Shown here: piece after piece, positions 1-5,423 of the stretch
Layout: every line of letters begins with the position of its first letter
How positions within the stretch are numbered: position 1 is the stretch's first letter
Assembly (NCBI GenBank): GCA_002506015.1
Contig: DAWR01000003.1
Coordinates: forward strand, 1 to 5,423
Length of the DNA: 5,423 nucleotides
Source of the DNA: Candidatus Methanogasteraceae archaeon UBA261
Lineage (GTDB): Archaea; Halobacteriota; Methanosarcinia; Methanosarcinales; Methanogasteraceae
Reading direction: 5' to 3'
The notes under the pieces: model-generated
The model's database searches: none
Told to the model about the DNA's origin: nothing
The model's input: the letters and a program-made list of their open reading frames with translations, nothing else
Made by a program: the position numbers and the translations under genes

Positions 1-662
1 CATTCGATATGGAGGATGTGCCCTTTGCAATCCGGCTGGCAGAGGAACTGAGTGCTGCGGACGGCAATTTCGCAATCAAGATCGGGAGACCGCTCGAGAT
101 GCAGACCGGAAAGGAGGTAATCTCAAAAGTCAGAGACGCTACAGACATTCCGATCGTCTACGATGGAAAGATTGCGGATATCCCATACATCAGCGCAAAG
201 ATTGCGGAGATTGCGTATGATGCGGGCGCGGATGCCGTCATCATGCATGCGTTTGTTGGTGCGGATGTGGTGCGCGAGGTCGTGAATCTGAGAGGGGGCG
301 ATGTGATAACGGTAATTGAGATGACGCACCTGGGTTCTGTTGAATACCTCGAGAACGTATCAGAGAAGCTCATCAGAAAAACAGCAGAGATCGGCGTTGA
401 TGGGATTGTTCTGCCTGCCACGCGTCCTGAAAGAGTGAGCGCACTCTCGGGGCTGCTCAATAGCGGTGACGGTAGCGGTGGTGATAGTGAGACCTACATC
501 ATATCCCCTGGCATTCACGCGCAGGGCGCAGAGCCGGGTGATGCGATCGCGAACGGGTCCGACTACGAGGTTGTCGGGCGGGCGATCTACCAGTCAGAAG
601 ATCCGAAAGAGTCAGCAGAGCAGATCTACAGGCAGGCAATCTCCCGGTTGGGGGGTGTTTAG
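1..662 (+). CDS. pyrF: Orotidine-5'-phosphate decarboxylase, 5'-truncated by window edge
   Basis: This enzyme converts OMP to UMP, the last step of de novo pyrimidine synthesis, as a cytosolic TIM barrel. Numbering from the ATG at position 9, the catalytic Lys-Asp-Lys-Asp array is visible as K24 (in AIKIGRPL) and D52, K54, D57 (in YDGKIADIP). The TRPER motif follows, then the phosphate-binding SPGIHAQG loop (from S166) and GRAIY with R191. The ATG at 9 is probably not the true start. The in-frame codons before it read Phe-Asp, and FDMEDVPFAIRL aligns with the first barrel strand of archaeal PyrF (LAMDLMNRDDALRV in Methanothermobacter), whose Asp contacts the substrate. A dozen or more residues are therefore missing to the left. 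Residues 151-160 are a Gly/Ser/Asp stretch not found in the short archaeal homologues, lying just before the phosphate loop. The gene ends in TAG, 2 nt before pyrE, consistent with cotranscription. The family assignment is firm. Confidence 0.95.
   Translation, partial: FDMEDVPFAIRLAEELSAADGNFAIKIGRPLEMQTGKEVISKVRDATDIPIVYDGKIADIPYISAKIAEIAYDAGADAVIMHAFVGADVVREVVNLRGGDVITVIEMTHLGSVEYLENVSEKLIRKTAEIGVDGIVLPATRPERVSALSGLLNSGDGSGGDSETYIISPGIHAQGAEPGDAIANGSDYEVVGRAIYQSEDPKESAEQIYRQAISRLGGV
459..488 (+). repeat. In-frame Gly/Ser/Asp simple-sequence stretch in pyrF
   Basis: GGT, AGC and GAT/GAC codons encode residues 151-160. Compared with the Methanothermobacter enzyme, they lengthen the loop between the TRPER helix and the strand that carries the phosphate-binding SPG motif. 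Confidence 0.6.
651..657 (+). promoter_or_regulatory. Ribosome binding site of pyrE
   Basis: GGGGGTG lies 7 nt upstream of the GTG at 665, inside the last codons of pyrF. It differs by one base from the GGAGGTG core, and it supports the GTG start and translation coupled to pyrF. Confidence 0.6.
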
Positions 663-664
663 CA

Positions 665-1345
665 GTGAAACAACACCAGAAGGATTTTTTGACGCACCTG
701 CTCGAGTCGGGCGCAATAAAATTCGGAGAGTTCAAATTGAAGAGCGGGAGGATCTCGCCATACTTCGTAAACATCGCAACAGCGATTAACAGCGGCAGAA
801 GGGCATCAAAGACAACGGAGGCTTATGCCGCAGAGATTGTGGATGGTGCGGTCGGAACCGGTTTTGATTACATCCATGGTCCCGCGTACAAGGGAATTCC
901 GCTCTCGGCACTGATCGCAGAGAAACTCTGGAGCATGCATGGAATAGATGTCCGCTGGGGCTATGATCGGAAGGAAGCGAAGCGGTATGGAGATCCGGCA
1001 GATCAGAACATCGTGGGCGAGGTTCGGGACGGGGATTCTGTTCTGATGGTGGATGATGTGGTTGTGACCGGGAAGGCAAAGATCGACAACTGGGCGAAAC
1101 TGACCGGTTATAGGGACGTGCGTCCGGACGGCATCCTGATTGCGGTCGATCGAGAGGAGATTGACGAGGCAGGCGCGAGTACCACTGAGATCCTTGCGAA
1201 CTCCGGGATGACTGTGTATCCGATACTCCGGATAACTGAGATATTCGATTATCTGCTGAACAGGACGGTCAACGGGTCTGTGTACGTGGACGATCGGATA
1301 AAAGCGGTGTTCGATGAGTATTTTGGTAAATATGGGGTACATTAG
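665..1345 (+). CDS. pyrE: Orotate phosphoribosyltransferase
   Basis: This enzyme joins orotate and PRPP to give OMP, the substrate of the PyrF encoded just upstream. The 226 residues carry the full family pattern. FKLKSGRISPYFVN is at about 23-36 and GPAYKGIP at 72-79 (K76). The mobile catalytic loop RKEAKRYGD (R102, K103, K106) is next, followed by the PRPP-binding motif VLMVDDVVVTG at 126-136 with the adjacent acidic pair D130-D131. The layout and length match the E. coli-type enzyme (about 213 residues) better than the shorter (about 180-residue) form common in archaea. Tyr108 stands where the E. coli loop has His105; Tyr also occurs there in human UMP synthase, so activity is expected. 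The GTG start is chosen because it sits 2 nt after the pyrF stop, behind a good ribosome binding site, and lets the alignment begin at the family's usual N-terminus. The gene ends in TAG. Confidence 0.95.
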   Translation: MKQHQKDFLTHLLESGAIKFGEFKLKSGRISPYFVNIATAINSGRRASKTTEAYAAEIVDGAVGTGFDYIHGPAYKGIPLSALIAEKLWSMHGIDVRWGYDRKEAKRYGDPADQNIVGEVRDGDSVLMVDDVVVTGKAKIDNWAKLTGYRDVRPDGILIAVDREEIDEAGASTTEILANSGMTVYPILRITEIFDYLLNRTVNGSVYVDDRIKAVFDEYFGKYGVH

Positions 1346-1402
1346 TCTCGGCGCTTGCAGCCAGAGACCAGCATCCCAAAACTTTAGATACAAACATTAC
1401 AT

Positions 1403-1408
1403 AGGGAT
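1403..1408 (+). promoter_or_regulatory. Weak ribosome binding site deciding the fusion-gene start
   Basis: AGGGAT lies 4 nt before the ATG at 1413. It is weak and close, but it favours this start over the in-frame ATGs at 1314 and 1332, which would both overlap the end of pyrE and add residues with no domain resemblance. Confidence 0.35.
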
Positions 1409-1412
1409 ATTG

Positions 1413-4130
1413 ATGGTTTTCAGTTCGCACAGTGTGGATGTAGATGTGGACGTGATCCGGAAAATAGACGATCTGCTGGAGCATACAGGGACTGATCTGC
1501 AGAGCCGGCACAGGACGTTCAGAGAGGATCTGAGAGATATTGCGCACGGAAGCGGAAGCGATCCCGTGGATCTGACACTCTGGATGGAGGAGGGCAACGG
1601 AAAGGTGGTGAGCGAGGTTCTGACGCTACCTCGTCCCATGTTTGATCCCGGAACAGAGCGGTACACCAGACTGATTGAGTATATAGCGGTCTGTCTGAAT
1701 ATCCGGGGGGAGACTCTCGGAATAAAGCAGATCGGGATAGAAGCCAGCACCGATACGAGTACCGGGGCACGCACCGGTGCAGGTGTTGGTGCTGGTGTTG
1801 ACATTGACCGATTCTCAATCGAGGTGAGAAGATACTTTGAGAAGGAGTTCTTCATCACACGTCTTGATGCGAACTTTGGCAGACCTATGCGGTGGCGGAA
1901 AGGGAGACTCGAGCAGGGGGAGGTCAGAATCGGGCAGGTCAGGTCAGGAAGATACGATCAGGGGGCTGCACTGGGGCTGGTTGTTACGGGAACCGACATC
2001 AAGACGGTTGCTCTTGAGAGCGGCAATGTCGTGTACCGGAAGGAGGTTGCAATCGGAGAGGAGATGCCACTTGAGGAATTGCTCGATCACTGCCTCGCGG
2101 AGGCGGCTCTGGCAGTCGGAATCCAGGAACGGGAGCTGGAGGATATCTACATCGGCGTTCCAGGTCCGGTTGACCCGTGGGGCAACATCGTGAGGATCCC
2201 TGCGATGAAGGTCGTAACCAAGGAGTCGCTGGAGCGTTTGCAGCAGAAGTACCCGAATGCCCGGTTCATCAATGACGCCAACGTGGAGGCGGTGTATCAC
2301 AGAATCGTCTGGGCAAGCGATATCACAATCGCGACTGATCAGCCAACTGTAGGACTCGTTCTGAGAAAGGGCATAGGATTCGCAGTCCTTGTGGGGGGGC
2401 ATCTGGCATCGTGGGTCGGAGCGCCAATGGAGACTCACTTCAGGGTGAACTTCGCAGATGATGCGCCTCTCTGCAACTGCGGCATGAAGGGGTGCCTTGA
2501 GCTTCCATCCACCTGGGTGGTTGAGAGGTTCGTGCAACTGGTCGCAGAGAAGAACATCAGTCTCCCGCTCGAGTTTGCAGGGAAGGTGTCGTGTGCCGGT
2601 GGTGAGTGCAATATACTTGCGAGGGATGTCGGCGCGTTCATGAGCTACAGGGGAGAACTCGGGAGCGTCGCAACAGACGTCTTCATCGAGTACGGGGAGA
2701 ATCTCTCGATTCTCTTCGGAGAACTGGCGCGGCTTATGGATGTTTCAGGGTTCTGGGTTGTGCTCAGTGGCGGCATGGTCCAGCAGGAGGAGGAGCGAGA
2801 GGCAATCATTCAGGGCATTGCGAGGGGAATTGACAGCAAGTTTCCCGGAATCCGAATAGAGATACTGAGCGGAATTGCGGAGGACGGGGCAGGTCATAGT
2901 AATGGCAACGGTGCTGGTAATTGTGATGGTAATGGTAATGGTAATAGTGCTGGTGATGATGGTGCAAACAGTTGCGTGTGCGAGAACCCGCATTGTATAA
3001 TCCGGTATGAGCGAATCTCCGGAAAGTGGCAGGGCGCTGTTGGTGCGGCACTCTGTGCGCTGCAGGATAAGCAGATGAAGATGAGAATCGAGCCGGAGAC
3101 AAAATTGACGATAGGAGCGGCAGAAGAGATTGTATCCTCCAGGATAGCCGAGATATGTAACATTGGAAAGAAACTGTCCACACAGACTATAATCGGCGTC
3201 GCCGGACCATCCGGGGGTGGAAAGTCGTATTTTGCAGAACTTCTCAAGAGAAAAATCGAGGAGACGGCAGAAAAAACCTCGAATGGCGTGAAAGCCGAAG
3301 TGGTGACGATGGATGATTATCTGATACCGAAAGAGAAGCGGAAAAAGGGCGGAATCCGGGCAAAATATTCTCTTGATCGGTTGTGGAAGGATATAATTGA
3401 TATCAGTAGCGGAAAAGCCATCCACCACCCCATCTTTGATCAGGTCTCTCGCGTGAGATACAGCAAACTCGGTAAATTTCTGGATGAAAAATCCACTATA
3501 ACCGGGAACCGATTGTCTGAAAAGAAGACTGAACTCTTTCACAGGATCAATCAGTTGACTGAGTGGTCGGGAGAAGCAACGAAGCGGATGACCTTGGATA
3601 GGGACACAATAGTCCTGATTGATGGCATCCTGGCTCTGGATAACCCAACGATCAATAAGCTATACTACGATTACCGCATATTCGTGAATGCGTCGTGGAT
3701 ACTGCGGCTCTGCGCTGCAATCTCGAGAGCGCAGCAGGAAAACTGGTACAAAGGTGCGAATACCGCAGATATCATCGAAAAGTTCGTGTTCAAGCGCCCC
3801 GAGGAGGAGGCGATCATTAACGTCACATATCTGGACGCGGACATGCTGGTGGACAACGATTTTTACGAGAACAAGGTGGAAAGTGATCTGAAAGAACTTT
3901 TAGGCGACGTGTACCCACGTCTGGACCGGGAGCTTTACGCCCAGTACTATATCATTTATGCGCTTATGAGGGACAACGGCTATCGCGCAAAGACGATCTT
4001 CAAAGAGAGACTCGAAAGCATAAATGAGCTGATCAGGGCGAGCAGAATAGAGGATATGTACGAAGAAGGCGCAGGGATGCGGCTGGAGGGGACTGTCTGC
4101 AAGATGGCAGAGATTGTGAAGTTCAGGTGA
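1413..4130 (+). CDS. ROK-family domain fused to uridine kinase/phosphoribulokinase-like P-loop kinase
   Basis: With the ATG at 1413 the protein has 905 residues; an in-frame ATG at 1314 would add 33. Residues 1-180 are not recognised. Residues 184 to about 550 form a complete ROK fold: LGLVVTGTDIK (187-197) at the nucleotide phosphate loop, GVPGPVD (248-254), NDANVEA (287-293, with the usual catalytic Asp as D288), H342 of the ExGH region, the zinc motif CNCGMKGCLE (354-363), SGGM (452-455) and GAVGAAL (541-547). Residues from about 590 to 830 resemble PF00485 kinases: Walker A GPSGGGKS (598-605), MDDYL (633-637), HHPIFD (671-676), DGILAL (737-742) and KRPEE (794-798). The last 75 residues are unassigned. 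Gly/Ala- and Gly/Asn-rich runs lie at 112-129 and 492-519. The ROK part has lost the first phosphate-loop Asp (Val190) and the Glu of ExGH, as ROK repressors often do, so it may be a sensor rather than a kinase. The P-loop half lacks the DHP motif of true uridine kinases, so its substrate is open. The link to pyrimidine or ribose metabolism is inferred from the pyrF-pyrE context. Confidence 0.85.
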   Translation: MVFSSHSVDVDVDVIRKIDDLLEHTGTDLQSRHRTFREDLRDIAHGSGSDPVDLTLWMEEGNGKVVSEVLTLPRPMFDPGTERYTRLIEYIAVCLNIRGETLGIKQIGIEASTDTSTGARTGAGVGAGVDIDRFSIEVRRYFEKEFFITRLDANFGRPMRWRKGRLEQGEVRIGQVRSGRYDQGAALGLVVTGTDIKTVALESGNVVYRKEVAIGEEMPLEELLDHCLAEAALAVGIQERELEDIYIGVPGPVDPWGNIVRIPAMKVVTKESLERLQQKYPNARFINDANVEAVYHRIVWASDITIATDQPTVGLVLRKGIGFAVLVGGHLASWVGAPMETHFRVNFADDAPLCNCGMKGCLELPSTWVVERFVQLVAEKNISLPLEFAGKVSCAGGECNILARDVGAFMSYRGELGSVATDVFIEYGENLSILFGELARLMDVSGFWVVLSGGMVQQEEEREAIIQGIARGIDSKFPGIRIEILSGIAEDGAGHSNGNGAGNCDGNGNGNSAGDDGANSCVCENPHCIIRYERISGKWQGAVGAALCALQDKQMKMRIEPETKLTIGAAEEIVSSRIAEICNIGKKLSTQTIIGVAGPSGGGKSYFAELLKRKIEETAEKTSNGVKAEVVTMDDYLIPKEKRKKGGIRAKYSLDRLWKDIIDISSGKAIHHPIFDQVSRVRYSKLGKFLDEKSTITGNRLSEKKTELFHRINQLTEWSGEATKRMTLDRDTIVLIDGILALDNPTINKLYYDYRIFVNASWILRLCAAISRAQQENWYKGANTADIIEKFVFKRPEEEAIINVTYLDADMLVDNDFYENKVESDLKELLGDVYPRLDRELYAQYYIIYALMRDNGYRAKTIFKERLESINELIRASRIEDMYEEGAGMRLEGTVCKMAEIVKFR
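1746..1799 (+). repeat. In-frame Thr/Gly/Ala/Val simple-sequence stretch in the fusion gene
   Basis: This low-complexity coding stretch, GGT-rich at its 3' end, encodes residues 112-129 and ends in a GAGVGAGV run. It sits inside the unassigned N-terminal region and looks like a slippage-expanded linker. Confidence 0.6.
2886..2972 (+). repeat. In-frame Gly/Asn/Ser simple-sequence stretch in the ROK domain
   Basis: Alternating GGT, AAT, GAT and GCT codons encode residues 492-519 as a Gly/Asn/Ala/Asp run. It interrupts the ROK fold between the SGGM strand and the final GAVGAAL helix, presumably as a surface loop. It is directly followed by a small Cys/His cluster. Confidence 0.7.
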
Positions 4131-4180
4131 AGCGGGGATTGCGTTTGTGTGTAGGGAATTTTCTGCACCAACTACTACAA

Positions 4181-4193
4181 TTTTTATTTTTTT
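4181..4193 (+). terminator. Oligo-T terminator of the pyrFE-fusion operon
   Basis: A run of 12 Ts broken by one A (TTTTTATTTTTTT) begins 50 nt after the stop of the fusion gene. Archaeal RNA polymerase stops at such T tracts on the non-template strand without needing a hairpin, and I see no strong hairpin just before it. Confidence 0.65.
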
Positions 4194-4425
4194 GGAGATA
4201 ATACAAAATGGCACTGATCATCATCGAATTGTGCATCTTCCAGAGATGATTATACATATATTTCACTGACTATCTCTTTAATTACGGTGATTGCGATCCA
4301 TACACGAGAATGAGGCTGGCTGAAATAAATGAAACAGCTCAACGCATCGCGTACAGTTGTGAAACTTCAGCGTCGATGGATCATCAGCTCATGAATACGT
4401 GGGGGCTACATCGACACGACACCGT
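4194..4425. other. Intergenic region without a supported gene
   Basis: This stretch separates the plus-strand operon from the minus-strand ABC pseudogene. It holds only very short open frames, for example a 13-codon ATG frame at 4208, and an AT-rich TATA-like patch at 4250-4262 with no gene behind it. No tRNA, repeat array or conserved motif was recognised. Confidence 0.5.
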
Positions 4426-4475
4426 CTAAAAATCAAGTGATTTATCACCGTCGATTAAGAAGGGGGCAGTTGCCC

Positions 4476-4518
4476 ACCCGCTCTCATTATCCGGATGGCA
4501 ACAGTAATCCGAGCGGGT
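4476..4518. repeat. Inverted repeat / potential stem-loop
   Basis: ACCCGCTC (4476-4483) pairs perfectly with GAGCGGGT (4511-4518). After a 2x2 mismatch, ATTA (4486-4489) pairs with TAAT (4505-4508). It lies in the uncharacteristic tail of the broken ABC gene, which suggests that this tail is not real coding sequence. Confidence 0.5.
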
Positions 4519-4917
4519 ACTTCGTTCGTTCTGACCAACGATTCGCATCAACTGACTATATCGGAGTTGCGGGTGCTGGTGCTTGATGAACTGAGATGAG
4601 GCTTTCAGCTCCATTGCACACCCTCTTACCCCTCCCGCTCCAAAACCCCCACCATCAGCAAGCCAGATCACCCGGGTCCCGATGTCCGCATCCTCCAGCT
4701 CATGCGTCACCATCAGGATCGTCTGCCCCATATCCCAAAACAGCTTCCAGAACAGCTCAAGAATCTGCCTCGACGAGACACTATCCGGATTTGCGGTCGG
4801 CTCGTCGGCAAAGAGAATTTTCGGCTTGTTGATGAGCGCTCTTGTGACTGCGACCCGCTGCTGCTCGCCGCCTGATAGCTCCCTGGGGCGTTGGTCTGCC
4901 CTCTCAGCAAGCCCGAC

Positions 4918-4957
4918 CTTCGAGCGCATTCATCCCGCTTCTGACGCATTCATCCCG
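4918..4957. repeat. Two tandem 20-bp units at the frameshift site
   Basis: CTTCGAGCGCATTCATCCCG is followed directly by CTTCTGACGCATTCATCCCG. The last 13 bases are identical and 17 of 20 match overall. The pair lies in the helical part of the ABC ATPase gene exactly where the reading frame breaks. Confidence 0.75.
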
Positions 4958-5321
4958 CGATAAGCCCATCGCCATCGCTGGCAGATACATGTTCTCAAGC
5001 GCTGTTAATTCGGGCAGTATCGCGTACTCCTGAAATACATAACCGAACTTTTCGAGCCTGAATCTCGTCCTCTCTGCTTCCGTTAACCCCGAGATCTCTG
5101 TCTCATCGATCGTAATCTCACCTTCTGTCAGCATGTCGAGAAGCCCTAACTGGTGCAAAAGCGTCGATTTCCCGCTCCCGCTCTTTTCCATGATCGCTGC
5201 AAACTCGCCTCTCCTGATATTGAGCGTCACGCGGTTCAGCGCTGGCACCTGCATCGTTCCCAGGAGCTACAGCAATTCTCATTTTGAAAAATTGAGTGAA
5301 CTGCCTCTCAAAGCAAATATC

Positions 5322-5330
5322 TTTATATAA
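5322..5330 (+). promoter_or_regulatory. Archaeal TATA box, possibly bidirectional
   Basis: TTTATATAA matches the archaeal TATA element, with an A-rich, BRE-like AAAGCAAAT just upstream. It lies 42 nt before the ATG at 5373, so a start about 25 nt downstream would leave a leader of roughly 20 nt. The core TTATATAA is a palindrome, so it could equally once have driven the minus-strand ABC gene starting at 5254. Confidence 0.5.
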
Positions 5331-5372
5331 CATCATCTCAAAAAGGCACATCATAAATCCACAGAGATACGT

Positions 5373-5423
5373 ATGGCGGTGTCAACGATTTTAGATCAAA
5401 CCATAAAATCACTTCGATTGGTG
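5373..5423 (+). CDS. Possible start of a gene running off the window, unknown product
   Basis: ATG at 5373 opens a frame that stays open to the edge, giving 17 residues: MAVSTILDQTIKSLRLV. Its position behind a good TATA element is the main support; the ribosome binding site is weak (GAGAT, 4 nt upstream). The fragment is too short to identify. It resembles an amphipathic N-terminus but has no diagnostic motif, so it may be chance. Confidence 0.3.
   Translation, partial: MAVSTILDQTIKSLRLV

Larger units (their letters stand above)
4426..5254 (-). pseudogene. Frameshifted ABC transporter ATP-binding protein, MacB/LolD (FtsE-like) type
   Basis: Intact relatives power membrane exporters or lipoprotein-release systems as dimers bound to a permease. 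The 5' piece (5254 down to about 4920) reads VPALNRVTLNIRRGEF, a Walker A ending in SGSGKST, the Q-loop FGYVFQEY (Q75) and LPELTALENM. The 3' piece, in another frame from about 4924, carries VGLAERADQRP, the signature LSGGEQQR, Walker B ILFADEPT and the switch-His motif MVTHE. Restoring two bases at the GAAG of 4918-4922 (for example GAGAAG) rejoins the frames and gives the same spacing (21 residues from the ENxxLP proline to the xGL motif) as in E. coli MacB and LolD. Other damage: Glu23 replaces the first Walker A glycine; the N-terminal strand is absent, with in-frame stops at 5267-5269 (TAG) and 5279-5281 (TGA); and about 70 unrelated residues follow the usual end near 4649. No permease gene flanks it. 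A sequencing error could explain the frameshift alone, but not all the lesions. Confidence 0.8.

Noticed and set aside
466..789. A 107-codon plus-strand frame across the pyrF-pyrE junction
   Set aside because: It is an Arg/Ser-rich shadow of two genes whose own frames carry all the family motifs.
806..1393. A 195-codon minus-strand frame across pyrE
   Set aside because: It is antisense to a fully conserved PyrE and has no recognisable motif.
2886..2972. A short repeat array or CRISPR-like structure
   Set aside because: The periodicity is codon-sized and in frame inside a conserved enzyme fold; there are no spacers or longer repeat units.
2745..3542. A 265-codon open frame on the minus strand inside the fusion gene
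   Set aside because: It lies antisense to the ROK and P-loop kinase motifs, and its Thr/Ile-rich run is simply the reverse complement of the Gly/Asn repeat. No domain is visible in it.
4248..4263. TATA-like AT-rich patch (ATTATACATATATTT)
   Set aside because: No gene follows it on either strand within a sensible distance, and it lies in an AT-rich stretch between convergent units.
4437..4448. Small palindrome GTGAT-TT-ATCAC as a mobile-element end
   Set aside because: It is only 5 bp per arm with a 2-nt loop, with no matching partner or target-site duplication in the window.
5252..5281. Reading the TAG at 5267-5269 as pyrrolysine so that the ABC gene extends upstream
   Set aside because: pyrF and pyrE both end in TAG, a TGA stop follows a few codons further upstream, and the gene has other lesions.

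Overview
This window looks archaeal, most likely from a methanogen- or ANME-like euryarchaeon. The evidence is a short archaeal-type PyrF, a T-rich run just after the last gene of the operon with no strong hairpin before it, and a TTTATATAA promoter element near the right edge. The lineage is an inference from family resemblance; no rRNA or other marker is present to settle it.

Positions 1-4193 hold one plus-strand gene cluster. It begins with pyrF (orotidine-5'-phosphate decarboxylase, its first codons cut off by the window edge). pyrE (orotate phosphoribosyltransferase) starts from GTG only 2 nt after the pyrF stop. These two enzymes catalyse the last two steps of UMP synthesis. 67 nt further on comes a 905-codon gene that fuses three parts: an unrecognised N-terminal region, a complete but degenerate ROK-family sugar kinase/regulator fold, and a C-terminal P-loop kinase of the uridine kinase/phosphoribulokinase family. 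A run of Ts at 4181-4193 probably ends the transcript. The fusion protein is the most interesting item here: its position suggests a role in pyrimidine or ribose metabolism, but neither kinase half keeps all the residues expected for its family.

Positions 4194-4425 contain no gene I can support. Positions 4426-5254 on the minus strand hold a broken ATP-binding gene of a MacB/LolD-type ABC exporter. The family motifs are all recognisable but are split over two frames by a frameshift near 4918-4924. The first Walker A glycine is lost, the N-terminus is cut by stops, and there is an uncharacteristic tail. No permease gene lies beside it, so it appears to be a decaying orphan.

The right end (5272-5423) holds a palindromic TATA element and the first 17 codons of a possible new plus-strand gene that runs out of the window.

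A recurrent feature is in-frame GGT/GAT/AAT-rich simple sequence coding for Gly/Asn/Asp/Ser/Ala runs. It occurs in pyrF and at least twice in the fusion gene, apparently as loop expansions.
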